A stretch of 54,233 nt of DNA from a bacterium (GCA_030432695.1 JAUILN010000028.1:1-54233); one strand, 5' to 3'. Counted from the stretch's first letter, positions 41,899 through 52,700 are shown. Notes: a model not told the origin generated them from the sequence alone. Program-made: numbers and translations.

Positions 41899-44532
41899 AT
41901 GCCGGTTGAAGGACAGCGAGGCGCCGCGCACGGCGAACAGTCGGACTACGGCGCGTGGTTTCAGCAGGTGACCGGACACGTGCCGCATCCCTGGCAACAG
42001 CGGCTCGGGAACAACCTGGAACCCGACTCACGCGTCCTGCGCATCCCTACCGGACTCGGGAAGACCTGTGGCGTGCTCGGTGCCTGGATGTGGAATCGCC
42101 TCGTGCGCCGCGATCCAGCCTGGCCTCGACGCCTCGTCTGGGCGCTGCCCATGCGCGTGCTCGTGGAGCAGACTCTGGGCGTGGTCCGCGCGGCGCTCGA
42201 TGCGGGTGGCTTCGACGACGTGTCGGTCGTCCCGATGCTCGGCGGCGAGGCCGACGACCGCTGGCACCTGCGGCCCGAAGCGGAAGCCGTGCTCGTCGGC
42301 ACCCAGGACATGCTGCTGTCGCGCGCGCTCAACCGTGGCTACGGCGCACCCCGCGCCCGCTGGCCGATGGAGTTCGCGCTGCTGCACACCGATGCGCTGT
42401 GGGTGCTCGATGAAGTCCAGTTGATGGACGTCGGCCTCACCACCAGTTCACAGCTTCAGTCGTTCCGCGGCGCGCCGCCCCGCGATGCCACGACCTGGCG
42501 TCCCACCCATTCGTGGTGGATGAGCGCCACGCTGCGGCCGGAGTGGTTGCTGACTGTCGACTCCTCGGCCGAGGTCCAGCAGAGCAGCACCCGGGTCTGC
42601 GTGATCCCGCCCGAAGAGCGAGCCGGTCCGGCGTTCGAGGCCACCAAGTCGCTGTGCGTCGCGGCCACTCCCGCGAAGGCCGCCGACGCAGCGCAGGCGA
42701 TCGCCGACCTCGCACTCGCCTCCCACGCTGCCGACCGCACCTCGCTGGTGATCGTGAACACGGTCAGCCTCGCCCGGCAGGTGCACGCGAAGCTCGCCAA
42801 GCACTGCGCTCAGACCGAGATCGACCTGCGCCTGGTGCATTCCCGCTTCCGGCCCTGCGACCGCCGAGCCTGGCGCGACGACTTCCTGCGCCCCGATGCC
42901 GCGGTGCCGAGCGCCGGCCGCATCATCGTCTCGACCCAGGTGGTCGAGGCCGGGGTCGACCTCTCCGCCGACCTGCTGGTGACCGAACTCGCACCCTGGG
43001 CCAGCCTCGTGCAGCGCTTCGGTCGCGCCGCCCGGTTCGGCGGGCAGGCCGAGATCGTGGTCGTCGACCGCGGCCTGGAGGGCAAGGATCTGCTGCCCTA
43101 CGACCCCGAGCAGATCGTCGCCGCGCGCGGACTCTTGACCGAGCTGCAGACCGCCGATCTCGCCAGCCTCGACGACATCGAGCAGCGCCTCCGCGCAACC
43201 GAGCCGGCGCGCGCGGAACTCCTGTTCCACCACCAGCCCGCGCACGTGCTCACCGAGCTGGAGTTCGTCGATCTCTTCGATACCACGCCCGACCTCACCG
43301 GCGCCGACCTCGACATCGGCCGCTTCATCCGCACCGGAGACGACCGCGATCTCGGCATCGCCTGGATCGACCTCGACGGTGACTCGGCGCCCGACCCCAA
43401 CCTGCATCCTGCGCGCGACGCGGTCTGCCCGGTCGCGATCGCCGAAGCTCGCGAATGGCTATTCAAGGTCAAGACGCCGCCGACCGCCTTCGCCTGGGAC
43501 TTCCTGACCGGCACCTGGCGCCGCGCCCGACGTGAAGACTGCCGCCCTGGCGCCGTCCTCGCGGTGTCGGCTGCGGCCGGCGGCTACGACCCGCAGCTCG
43601 GCTTCACCGGCGATCCTCCCAAGCGGGGTCAACGGGTCGTGGTCGCACCTGCCGCAGCGCTCGGGCGCGAGAGCCTCGCCGACTATGGGCATGCCTTCGA
43701 CGAGGTGAGCGTGCAGGCCTTCAAGACCATCGCCACCCACGGCCGCGAGACCGCCGAGCAGGTAGGCGAGTTCGCCGGTGACCTCGACCTGCCTCCCCGC
43801 ACCGTCGAACTCCTCGACCTCGCCGCGCGCCTGCACGACTGGGGCAAGGCGCATCCGGTGTTCCAGGCCGCGATCCGCCGCGAGGATCCCGCCCGCCCGC
43901 CGCGCGACGACCTGGCCAAGGCGCCGCAGACCGCGTGGCACGCACTCCGCGGCATCTACGACCACGATCCCACCAGTGGCCGGCGCCGCGGCTTCCGCCA
44001 TGAACTCGCGAGTGCCCTGGCCTGCTTCGAGTTGCTGCGTGGCCACGCCCCGGACCACCCCGCATTCGCGGGCGCCGACGCGACTCCCGTCGAGACCCAC
44101 GACTCGAACCTGCTCGCCGCCGAACTCGCGGCCCTGAGTGCCGGAGAGTTCGACCTCGTCGCCTACCTGGTCGCCGCCCACCACGGCAAGGTCCGTGGTC
44201 GCCTGCACGCTGCACCCCAGGATCAGCAAGGCCGCAGCGGGGGCACCACGCTGCCGATCCGCGGCGTGGCCGACGGCGATCTGCTGCCGGCCACCGACCT
44301 CGCTGCCTCACCCGGCGAACCCGCCGCCACTCCCGCGGTGGCGCTGTCCCTCGAACCAGCCGCGATCGGTCTGTCGCCCCGCTACGGCAGGAGCTGGACC
44401 GAGCGGGTGCTCGAGCTGGTCGACCGCCATGGACCCATCGAGTTGGCCTGGCTCGAGACCCTGCTCCGCGTGGCCGACGTGCGGGCCTCGCGCCTTCAGA
44501 CCGACGACCCACTGCTGGAGACGGCCCGATGA
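41899..44532 (+). CDS. cas3: Type I-G Cas3 helicase-nuclease (helicase first, HD last)
   Basis: 877 residues. It unwinds and degrades DNA marked by the Cascade complex. Helicase motifs come first: motif I PTGLGKT (50-56), motif II DEVQ (171-174, in place of DEAH), motif III SAT (209-211), STQVVEAGVDLSAD (345-358) and motif VI QRFGRAARFG (372-381). The HD nuclease is at the C-terminal end: ARLHDWGKAHPVFQ (about 643-656, His646-Asp647), with further conserved His in FRHELASAL and in AAHHGK. This domain order marks the I-G (formerly I-U) form; most type I Cas3 proteins have HD first. The ATG at 41899 follows GAGAGGG. The stop overlaps csx17 by four bases (ATGA). The family and active sites look intact. 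Confidence 0.96.
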   Translation: MPVEGQRGAAHGEQSDYGAWFQQVTGHVPHPWQQRLGNNLEPDSRVLRIPTGLGKTCGVLGAWMWNRLVRRDPAWPRRLVWALPMRVLVEQTLGVVRAALDAGGFDDVSVVPMLGGEADDRWHLRPEAEAVLVGTQDMLLSRALNRGYGAPRARWPMEFALLHTDALWVLDEVQLMDVGLTTSSQLQSFRGAPPRDATTWRPTHSWWMSATLRPEWLLTVDSSAEVQQSSTRVCVIPPEERAGPAFEATKSLCVAATPAKAADAAQAIADLALASHAADRTSLVIVNTVSLARQVHAKLAKHCAQTEIDLRLVHSRFRPCDRRAWRDDFLRPDAAVPSAGRIIVSTQVVEAGVDLSADLLVTELAPWASLVQRFGRAARFGGQAEIVVVDRGLEGKDLLPYDPEQIVAARGLLTELQTADLASLDDIEQRLRATEPARAELLFHHQPAHVLTELEFVDLFDTTPDLTGADLDIGRFIRTGDDRDLGIAWIDLDGDSAPDPNLHPARDAVCPVAIAEAREWLFKVKTPPTAFAWDFLTGTWRRARREDCRPGAVLAVSAAAGGYDPQLGFTGDPPKRGQRVVVAPAAALGRESLADYGHAFDEVSVQAFKTIATHGRETAEQVGEFAGDLDLPPRTVELLDLAARLHDWGKAHPVFQAAIRREDPARPPRDDLAKAPQTAWHALRGIYDHDPTSGRRRGFRHELASALACFELLRGHAPDHPAFAGADATPVETHDSNLLAAELAALSAGEFDLVAYLVAAHHGKVRGRLHAAPQDQQGRSGGTTLPIRGVADGDLLPATDLAASPGEPAATPAVALSLEPAAIGLSPRYGRSWTERVLELVDRHGPIELAWLETLLRVADVRASRLQTDDPLLETAR

Positions 44533-46751
44533 CGACCTTCCGACACCAGCTCCTGGGCTGTGCACCGAGCCCGTTGGCGCACTACCTCAAGGCGGTCGGC
44601 GTGCTGCGCGTGGTGGCCGAGCAGCTCGATCCCCAGGTCCGCGGCCATTGGCGCCACGACGATGTGTTCGAGCTGACCACCACGGTCGACGAGGAAGCAC
44701 TGTGTCGCTTCTTCCTCGACGGCTACTCGCCGACGCCGTTGGTGGCGCCCTGGAACGGTGGCTCGGGCTTCTACCCGAAAGACAACTGCAAGCCGGTCGA
44801 GGCCCTTGCTGCCAGCAGCGCACCGCGCTTCGCCGCCTACCGCGCCGCCATCGAATTCGCCCGCAGTCTCGTCGCCGGTGCCGAGGCGCGCCCGCAGGCC
44901 GACGCCAAGACCGAATTCCTGACCCGCTTCCGGCAGGCGGCGCGCGGCCCGCTCGGCGTGTGGTTCGACGCTGCCCTGGTGGTCTCCGGCGCCGGCGAGC
45001 CGCGCTACCCGGCGCTGTTCGGCACCGGCGGCAATGACGGTCGCCTCGACTACACCAACAACTTCATGCAGCGCCTTGGCGAGCTGTTCGACATCGAAGC
45101 TGTCGACGGCCCGGCGCGCCCTTCCGCCAGCAGGTCGTTGGGGGAGGCCTTGTTCGCCCGCGTCACGCCGATGTCGACCAACGGTTCGGTGGGCCAGTTC
45201 CTGCCAGCGCGTGCCGGTGGCGCCAACACCGTCGACGGCGAGAGCGGCGATGCGTCGTTCAACCCCTGGGACTTCGTGCTGATGCTCGAAGGCGCGGTGG
45301 CGTTCGGCAGCTCGATCCATCGCCGGGCCGATCAGCAGGTCGATGCCTCGCTCGCCTCGCCGTTCGCGGTGCAGGGGTCGGCGTCGGGCTACGCCAGTGC
45401 CGCGCCGTCCGACGAAGACCGCGGGCGCGGCGAGCAGTGGATGCCGCTCTGGGAGCAGCCGGCGTCGTGGCGGGAACTGCGCGCCCTGCTCGGCGAGGGT
45501 CGCTGCCAGGTCGGCAGCGCGTCGCCCCGGCGGGCCGTCGATGTGGCGCGCGCCCTCGCCCGCCTCGGCGTGGCTCGCGGGATCCGGGCGTTCGAGCGCT
45601 TCGGTTACGTCGAGCGGCTCGGCCAGAGCAAGCTCGCGGTGTCCTTCGGCCGCTGGCGCGTCGAGCCGAGTCCGCGCATCCACCTCGTCGACGAGGTCGC
45701 ACCATGGATCGACGCGCTGCGCCGCGAAGTCCGCAAGAGCCACGCGCCCGAGTCCCTGCGCCGCGCCCACCGCCGCTGCGAGACCGCCCTGCTCGCCTGC
45801 TGCCGTGCCGATGCACCACCGGCCGACTGGCAGGCCCTGCTCCTCGCGCTGGCCCAGGCCGAGCAGCAGTTGGTCCGCTCACCGCGCTTCACCGGCGCAT
45901 CCCGGCTACGACCGCTCACCGGCCTGTCGATCGACTGGCTGCGCGCCGCCGACGATGGCCGCCCCGAAATGCGGCTCGCCTGGGCTCTGGTCGCCCAGAC
46001 CGGGCGGCAGGGCGACTCCGATCGTCCGGTCCGCGCCCACTTCGCGCCGCTCACTGCCAACGGGCGCGACTTCGCGCGGCACGGCGAGTCACTCGCCACC
46101 GACCTTGAGGTGGTGGTCCGCGATGCCGATCCGCTGCGCGAGCTGATCGCGATCATCCGGCGCCGCATGCTCTGGTTCACCGGTGGGGGTGGTGCCACCT
46201 TCCCGCTCACCGCGTTGGCCTCTCACGGCGCCGACGCCACCGCCGCGCTCGCCTGGCTCGACGGCCGTGTCGCCGACGACCGCGTCTTGCGCCTCGCCCG
46301 CGCCCTGGCGGCGATCCAGCCCAAGCCCGGCAGCCGGCCGCCCTGGTACCGCCCGCGGCCGTCGCCCACCGCCCGCATCGCGGCGCTGGCGGTCGATGGC
46401 CTGCTCCGCACCGCGCTGCGCGGTGGTGCCCTCGAACTCGCGGGGTTCACCGCCGAGGTCCGCCCCGAGCCTGCGGTGTTGGCCCGACTCGCTGCCGGCG
46501 ACCTGTCCGCCGCGGTCCGCGCCGCGGTCCGCCGGCTCCGCGCCAGTGGCCTGCGCTCGCACCTCACCCGCGCCGTCGGCGGGCCCGCGCTCGCGCGCCG
46601 TCACCTCGCGGCGCTTGCCTTCGGGCTGGCCGAGGTCGACCGCACCGCAATCCTGGAGCGGCTCTGCCGGCCCACCCTGGCCGAAGCCGACGTCCCGCCA
46701 CCTGACTCCGGTGCGACCCCCGAACCCATCGCGCCACCAGCCTTCTCCTGA
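44529..46751 (+). CDS. csx17: Type I-G Cascade large subunit Csx17 (Cas8u2)
   Basis: 740 residues, the subtype-specific large subunit that should recognise the PAM and recruit Cas3. The N-terminus is typical of Csx17: LLGCAPSPLAHYLKAVGVLR (8-27), followed by PWNGGSGFYPKDN (about 74-86). A middle block with SLGEALFARVTPMSTNGSVG and NPWDFVLMLEGAVAF (about 206-260) is also family-like. The C-terminal 200 residues are helical and arginine-rich, suited to binding nucleic acid or Cas7 subunits. It overlaps cas3 by ATGA and is followed after 33 bp by csb1. There is no sign of truncation. Confidence 0.93.
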   Translation: MTTFRHQLLGCAPSPLAHYLKAVGVLRVVAEQLDPQVRGHWRHDDVFELTTTVDEEALCRFFLDGYSPTPLVAPWNGGSGFYPKDNCKPVEALAASSAPRFAAYRAAIEFARSLVAGAEARPQADAKTEFLTRFRQAARGPLGVWFDAALVVSGAGEPRYPALFGTGGNDGRLDYTNNFMQRLGELFDIEAVDGPARPSASRSLGEALFARVTPMSTNGSVGQFLPARAGGANTVDGESGDASFNPWDFVLMLEGAVAFGSSIHRRADQQVDASLASPFAVQGSASGYASAAPSDEDRGRGEQWMPLWEQPASWRELRALLGEGRCQVGSASPRRAVDVARALARLGVARGIRAFERFGYVERLGQSKLAVSFGRWRVEPSPRIHLVDEVAPWIDALRREVRKSHAPESLRRAHRRCETALLACCRADAPPADWQALLLALAQAEQQLVRSPRFTGASRLRPLTGLSIDWLRAADDGRPEMRLAWALVAQTGRQGDSDRPVRAHFAPLTANGRDFARHGESLATDLEVVVRDADPLRELIAIIRRRMLWFTGGGGATFPLTALASHGADATAALAWLDGRVADDRVLRLARALAAIQPKPGSRPPWYRPRPSPTARIAALAVDGLLRTALRGGALELAGFTAEVRPEPAVLARLAAGDLSAAVRAAVRRLRASGLRSHLTRAVGGPALARRHLAALAFGLAEVDRTAILERLCRPTLAEADVPPPDSGATPEPIAPPAFS

Positions 46752-46784
46752 TCGTCCACTACCTCCACTCGCAAGCCGATCCGC

Positions 46785-47729
46785 ATGTCTATCGATCTCT
46801 CGCCGTGTGACGGCGTCCATCGCCTGCTGTTCGAAGTCGCGCTGCGCCCCATCCAGGGTGCGCGCTTCCAACCCACCGGCTTCCCCGATCTCGGCGCCGC
46901 GACCTACCAGGCCGGCGCGCAGGCCTGCCTGCTCGTGGAGAGCGCCCAGTCAATGGCCAATCGACTGGAGGCAGTCGCGTGGGACGGCGATGCCGACGAC
47001 CTGATGACCGACCTGCGGGGTCTGAGCTACGTGCGCGTCGAACAAGACGGCCGCTACCTGACCAGCTCGATCACCGAGGCGCACCGGATCAACAGCCCCT
47101 ACATCCTGGAGGGCAAGGACCGGTCGTTCTTCGACACGCTGGTGAAGGCCTTCGACGCGATGCAGCAGGGGCCGATCGACCGGCGCAAACTCGCCTCGAC
47201 CCTGCTGCGCTACGACGCCAACAGCCTGCTGCACGGCGTGTTCCTCGCCAAGAAAGAGCTCGCTGGCGGTCGCCTTCGAGTGCCTCGCGCCCTCTCCGCC
47301 TTCGTCGAGGCCGAGCAGATCGAGATCGCCGCCTCGGGGGGCGTGAAGAACGACCATGTGAATCCCGGTGGTGAGGCCAAGTCCGGCTTCGGTAACGTGC
47401 CGTTCCACCGCGAAGAGTTCACCGCCGAGCGGATCACCGCCTACTTCAATATCGACCTGCATCAGATCCGCGGCTACGGCCTCGGCGACGCGGTCACCCG
47501 CATGCTGATCCTGCTCGCGCTCTACAAGGTGCGCGCCTTCCTGAGCGGCGCGCTGCGCTTCCGCACCGCCTGCGACCTGGAGCTGGTCGACGAGCAGGTG
47601 ACCGCGCGGCGACCGGTGGGCTTCGCCTTGCCAGACGCTGCGGCGCTCGGTGCCGCGGTGCGCGACGCGATTGCCGCCTGCACCGAACACATGGCCGGGA
47701 CCACCACGGTGTCCTTCGTGGGGCGTTGA
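46785..47729 (+). CDS. csb1: Type I-G Cas7 backbone subunit Csb1 (GSU0053 family)
   Basis: 314 residues, the repeated subunit that should coat the crRNA spacer. The N-terminal RFEVALRP-like strand (LLFEVALRPIQGARFQPTGF, 14-33) and EAHRINSPYI (about 100-109), with VFLAKKELAGG and the glycine-rich EITASGGVKNDHV-like block (EIAASGGVKNDHVNP), are family hallmarks. The RNA-binding RAMP fold is expected. The ATG at 46785 lies 33 bp after csx17. The stop codon is five bases before the next ATG, so csb2 is coupled. Confidence 0.94.
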   Translation: MSIDLSPCDGVHRLLFEVALRPIQGARFQPTGFPDLGAATYQAGAQACLLVESAQSMANRLEAVAWDGDADDLMTDLRGLSYVRVEQDGRYLTSSITEAHRINSPYILEGKDRSFFDTLVKAFDAMQQGPIDRRKLASTLLRYDANSLLHGVFLAKKELAGGRLRVPRALSAFVEAEQIEIAASGGVKNDHVNPGGEAKSGFGNVPFHREEFTAERITAYFNIDLHQIRGYGLGDAVTRMLILLALYKVRAFLSGALRFRTACDLELVDEQVTARRPVGFALPDAAALGAAVRDAIAACTEHMAGTTTVSFVGR

Positions 47730-47734
47730 GCCGC

Positions 47735-49306
47735 ATGTTGATCCTGTCCGTCCACTTTCCCGCGCGGCGCTACCACGCTTCGCCGTGGGATCGGCACGTC
47801 AACGAGGGTGAGGTGGAGTGGCCGCCCGCACCCTGGCGGTTCCTGCGCGCACTGCTCGCTGCCGGCTTCGCGGTCGAGCACTGGCCCGATGAGGCGGTGC
47901 CGCCGCTGGCCCGTTCGCTGGTCGAGAAGCTCGCCGCCGACGTGCCGTCGTTCCGCCTGCCAGCCGCCGCCTCGGCCCATACCCGTCACTACATGCCGAT
48001 CCGCAGCGGGCGCAGCGAGACCACCACGCTGGTGCTCGATGCCTTCCTGCGCTTCGTCGACCCGGACCCCGAGCTGCTGATCGAGTGGCCCGAGGTGCAG
48101 CTCGAGCCAGCGGAACTGGAGCTGCTCGACCGACTGCTCCCGGCCATCTCCTACCTCGGCCGCGCCGAGTCCTGGGCAGAGTGTCGGCGGGTCGAGTCTG
48201 CAGACGAGTCCGGGATCTGGTGTCGTCCGCTGGCCCACGACCGGGAGCCCGCAGGCGAGGTGGTGCCGACGCTCTGTGCGGTCGCGCATGCCGACTACGC
48301 TGCAACGCGGACCGCCGGGGTGCAACAGAGCCTCGCGGTGGCGACGGCGGAGTCGGGCGGCAAGCTCAGCACAGCCCGGCGGCGCAAGCTCGAGGCGGAA
48401 TGGCCGGCCGATGTCGTCGACGCGTTGCTCCAGCGCACATCGAGCTTGCGCGGCCAGGGCTGGACCCGCCCTCCTGCGTCGCGGCTGGTGCGCTACGACC
48501 TGCCGGCGCCGGCCCTGCGCCCGGGTCTCGGCCGAGGGCCCGCACCGCGCGCCGCCCGGGAAACCGTCGACACGCTGCTGTGGGCGCTGTCGTCGGACAC
48601 CGTGCGCGGGCAGGTGCTGCCTTCGCTCACGCGGGCCCTGCCGCAGGCCGAACTCCTGCACCGCTCCGCGGTCTCGCGGCTCGGCGCGTCTGGCAACTGC
48701 GCAGCGCTCACCGGACTCGACGACGTTGGCGAACCGCTGCGTGGCAACCGCCACACCCACTACGTGCCGCTCGACCTCGATGGCGATGGCCGCCTCGACC
48801 ACGTGCTGGTGCACGCACCCATGGGCTTCGATCAGCGCGCCCTAGATGCCTTGCGCGGGGTGTCGCGGACCTGGGCCAAGGGCGTCGGCCACGACCTCGT
48901 CGTCTCCTGCGCCGGCGTTGGCCGGCTCCCCGAGCTGGTGGCGAGTCTGGTGCGCGACGGCCACCGCGCTCCCGCGGTGCTCGCTACGAGCGCCACCTGG
49001 GCCAGCGTGACGCCGTTCGTGTTGCCCCGCCATCCGAAGCGCACCCGCCACCACCTCGAAGACCAGGTGCGCGCCGAACTGGCGGCCCGTGGCTTCCCCG
49101 AGCCCGCGGCGATCGAGCTGTTCGACCGTGCCGAGCTGCTCGACCGCGGCCTGCACCGCTTCGTGCGCCGGCGTCGCCCGGGCCGCCCCCAGCCGCCGCT
49201 GGACCGCGCCTTCGGCCTGCGCCTGCGTTTCGCCGAGCAGGTGCGCGGCATCCTGGCGATTGGCTATGCGAGCCATTTCGGCCTCGGGTTGTTCGCGGCG
49301 GAATAG
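47735..49306 (+). CDS. csb2: Type I-G Cas5-Cas6 fusion Csb2 (GSU0054 family)
   Basis: 523 residues combining the crRNA 5'-handle subunit (Cas5, N-terminal) with the repeat-cleaving endonuclease (Cas6, C-terminal). The start MLILSVHFPARRYHASPWDR and then VEWPPAPWRFLRALL are typical of Csb2. The C-terminal glycine-rich loop IGYASHFGLGLF (about 509-520) is the RNA-binding loop of RAMP/Cas6 proteins and carries a His that may act in catalysis. The ATG at 47735 is chosen; a TTG at 47726 overlapping the csb1 stop would add three residues. This is the last effector gene; a hairpin and then the array leader follow directly. Confidence 0.93.
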   Translation: MLILSVHFPARRYHASPWDRHVNEGEVEWPPAPWRFLRALLAAGFAVEHWPDEAVPPLARSLVEKLAADVPSFRLPAAASAHTRHYMPIRSGRSETTTLVLDAFLRFVDPDPELLIEWPEVQLEPAELELLDRLLPAISYLGRAESWAECRRVESADESGIWCRPLAHDREPAGEVVPTLCAVAHADYAATRTAGVQQSLAVATAESGGKLSTARRRKLEAEWPADVVDALLQRTSSLRGQGWTRPPASRLVRYDLPAPALRPGLGRGPAPRAARETVDTLLWALSSDTVRGQVLPSLTRALPQAELLHRSAVSRLGASGNCAALTGLDDVGEPLRGNRHTHYVPLDLDGDGRLDHVLVHAPMGFDQRALDALRGVSRTWAKGVGHDLVVSCAGVGRLPELVASLVRDGHRAPAVLATSATWASVTPFVLPRHPKRTRHHLEDQVRAELAARGFPEPAAIELFDRAELLDRGLHRFVRRRRPGRPQPPLDRAFGLRLRFAEQVRGILAIGYASHFGLGLFAAE

Positions 49307-49312
49307 CGGGGG

Positions 49313-49334
49313 GGCGGCGGGTTCCATCGCCGCC
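49313..49334 (+). terminator. Hairpin after csb2
   Basis: GGCGGCG (49313-49319) and CGCCGCC (49328-49334) form a perfect 7-bp stem with an 8-base loop, six bases after the csb2 stop. There is no T tract. It may end or weaken the cas transcript before the array leader. Confidence 0.35.
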
Positions 49335-49728
49335 GCGCACGGCTCGGTTACGACGCGAGTCGGCTCATGCCACATGCATCTGGCTGCCCGCGAGGCTGCT
49401 GCGTCAGCCGATGAACCTCCAATGGTTGGCGAGCCTTCGCGCGGCCGCCGCCGCCGACCGCCGGGGCTGGACGTCGTCGCCTTGGTATGGGATCGTGCCT
49501 CCCAAGGCCAGCCCTTCTCACCGGCCAGCTCACCGCCTACCCGCGACCGCTCCCCCGCGCGAGCGGTCCGGTGGTTCAGGATTCCCGGGGGCCGCTCGAA
49601 CCCTTTGACAATTCGAGACTTGGCAACGATTTCCGGACCCTCGCCGAGCCTGCGACTTGACCTCTGCACCCCACCGCTCGAAAACTGCGTCCCTGGCTTC
49701 GCTCTCACCGGCCGCTGAGAGCCAAGCA
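49335..49728 (+). promoter_or_regulatory. CRISPR leader
   Basis: 394 bp without a credible gene directly upstream of the first repeat. It is called the leader because all repeat changes are in the far (right) half of the array and the terminal repeat at the right end is degenerate, so the left end is the young end. A TTGACA at 49605-49610 may be the -35 of the array promoter, though I see no good -10 after it. The last 50 bases contain GAAAACTGC, one of the few A-rich spots. Confidence 0.55.
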
Positions 49729-52700
49729 CCTTCCGCGTCCTTCGGGATGCGGCTCCATTGAAGCTTGGTGACCTTCTTCTTCGACGACTTCTTCGCGGCA
49801 GTCCCCCTTCCGCGTCCTTCGGGATGCGGCTCCATTGAAGCGAGGAACTCGCCGTCGGGGTCGAAGAGCGTGATCGAGCCTTCCGCGTCCTTCGGGATGC
49901 GGCTCCATTGAAGCGTGCTGCGGCGAGGCGGCGTGTTGAGACCCGTCCGGGCCTTCCGCGTCCTTCGGGATGCGGCTCCATTGAAGCTCGAACATCGTGA
50001 GCTGCCGCCCGCCGCGCAACCGCAAGCCTTCCGCGTCCTTCGGGATGCGGCTCCATTGAAGCCAGGTGTACGACGGCAGCCAGGCGCTCGGCCCTGGGAT
50101 CCTTCCGCGTCCTTCGGGATGCGGCTCCATTGAAGCGGGGGAGTCTTCTCGGGTTCCTTCGACATGGGTCGGACCTTCCGCGTCCTTCGGGATGCGGCTC
50201 CATTGAAGCGTCCCGATCCTTCGCGCGAGCTTCGAGGCACTCGACCGCCCTTCCGCGTCCTTCGGGATGCGGCTCCATTGAAGCGCCAGTTCGGCGGCGC
50301 GATCGTTCAGCCGGCACGTGCCCTTCCGCGTCCTTCGGGATGCGGCTCCATTGAAGCACAACTCGGCATCAAGCGGGGCGAGCGGGGTCCGGTTCCTTCC
50401 GCGTCCTTCGGGATGCGGCTCCATTGAAGCTTCGCAGCATCACCCCAAGCGTTTTCCGATGCGTGATCCTTCCGCGTCCTTCGGGATGCGGCTCCATTGA
50501 AGCGTCGCAATCTCGTTGTTTTGGTCAGGCACGAACTCCCATGCCCTTCCGCGTCCTTCGGGATGCGGCTCCATTGAAGCGCGGCGTCCGCGTCCTTCAA
50601 GCCAGGGTCCACCAAGTCCCTTCCGCGTCCTTCGGGATGCGGCTCCATTGAAGCGGCGGACCTATCCCCGGCCTGCTTCTTCTGCCGCCGCGCCTTCCGC
50701 GTCCTTCGGGATGCGGCTCCATTGAAGCCCGCGCCCCGGCAAGCCCGGCAAGCCCGGCCCGCAGCCCCCTTCCGCGTCCTTCGGGATGCGGCTCCATTGA
50801 AGCGAGCTCGGCGGCGTCATGCCGGGCTCGATGGGACGGCCCTTCCGCGTCCTTCGGGATGCGGCTCCATTGAAGCCCGCCCGGCATCGCCGACGACGAG
50901 CGGCTGAACGACCGCCTTCCGCGTCCTTCGGGATGCGGCTCCATTGAAGCGTGATGATCTCGAACGCGAACCGCTCGGGGAGCAGCGCCCTTCCGCGTCC
51001 TTCGGGATGCGGCTCCATTGAAGCCCGGACCGCAGACGCAACCGGCCCGGCATCCTCCGGCGTGTCCTTCCGCGTCCTTCGGGATGCGGCTCCATTGAAG
51101 CGCCGTCTCGAGCGCGGTGCCGCCGCGGCGCCAGAGCCTTCCGCGTCCTTCGGGATGCGGCTCCATTGAAGCTTCGCTCGCGGAATGCTTCGCGCCTGAA
51201 ACGGGTCCGGCCTTCCGCGTCCTTCGGGATGCGGCTCCATTGAAGCAAACGTAAGGCTATAGGTCCCCGAGGTGACCACCACAGCCTTCCGCGTCCTTCG
51301 GGATCCGGCTCCATTGAAGCTTCGGGATCAAGGGCGGGCCAGGCATCGCTGCTGCCCCTTCCGCGTCCTTCGGGATGCGGCTCCATTGAAGCTTCGGGAT
51401 CAAGGGCGGGCCAGGCATCGCTGCTGCCCCTTCCGCGTCCTTCGGGATGCGGCTCCATTGAAGCATCAACGTGACGTCGGGCCGCCCGATCGGCGTGGTC
51501 GACCTTCCGCGTCCTTCGGGATGCGGCTCCATTGAAGCTCGCCGCGCTCCTTCGCGAGGGTCGACTTGAGGCCGCGGACCTTCCGCGTCCTTCGGGATGC
51601 GGCTCCATTGAAGCTCGACCTCTGCGAACAGACCGTTGCTGGGCCGCCCCGCCTTCCGCGTCCTTCGGGATGCGGCTCCATTGAAGCTTCCGGGTGGTAT
51701 CGCTGGGGCTTCCAGATGCCGCCCCTTCCGCGTCCTTCGGGATGCGGCTCCATTGAAGCGGTGAGTCGCGCGTGGTACGGGTGGGGGTGAGTGATCCTTC
51801 CGCGTCCTTCGGGATGCGGCTCCATTGAAGCGACCGAATCAACCGATCCAGTGCATCCCGGAGCATCCTTCCGCGTCCTTCGGGATGCGGCTCCATTGAA
51901 GCCAGGTGCACGCTGCGGTCTGGTGGCAGTCCTGCTTGCCCTCCTTCCGCGTCCTTCGGGATGCGGCTCCATTGAAGCGTGGCCGTCGTGACCTGGACGC
52001 TCCATCAGCTCCCCGCCCTTCCGCGTCCTTCGGGATGCGGCTCCATTGAAGCGAGTCCGGCACGTCGGCCGGCCGGGCGTAGTCGAGCACCCTTCCGCGT
52101 CCTTCGGGATGCGGCTCCATTGAAGCCGCCGCGTAGTCGGTCTCCACGTCTGGGAGACCGACAGACCTTCCGCGTCCTTCGGGATGCGGCTCCATTGAAG
52201 CCCCGAGGACAAGCGCAAGAAGAACGCGACGCGCGTCGATCCTTCCGCGTCCTTCGGGATGCGGCTCCATTGAAGCCCGATGACCGGCTGGAGCACGCTT
52301 GCGTCTGCGCGGCCTTCCGCGTCCTTCGGGATGCGGCTCCATTGAAGCTACCCGAGCGGCGAGACCTACTCCTGATGTCCGACCTGCCTTCCGCGTCCTT
52401 CGGGATGCGGCTCCATTGAAGCGGGTAGGCGGAAGCCTCGACGGCCTTGGCTTCCTCGGAGCCTTCCGCGTCCTTCGGGATGCGGCTCCATTGAAGCGGG
52501 CAGCTCGACCGCGGCCGAGCACCGCAGCCACGCGGCCTTCCGCGGCCTTCGGGATGCGGCTCCATTGAAGCTCGGTAATCGTGGACTCGGCGTTCTCATC
52601 GCAAGCCGACCTTCCGCGTCCTTCGGGATGCGGCTCCATTGAAGCCCCGCGTAGCGATCGACGATCAGGTCGCCGAGGTCGTCCCTTCCGCGTCCTTCGG

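Noticed and set aside
49605..49633. A full promoter for the CRISPR array at TTGACA
   Set aside because: The -35 is perfect, but no acceptable -10 lies 15-18 bases downstream, so it is only mentioned in the leader entry.
48842..49728. Minus-strand open frame antisense to csb2 and the leader
   Set aside because: It is only a GC-skew shadow of csb2 joined to array-encoded repeats.
49765..49805. First spacer encoding a lysine-rich peptide on the minus strand, as if from a histone-like tail
   Set aside because: A 41-base spacer is too short to judge the target, and the reading frame is arbitrary.
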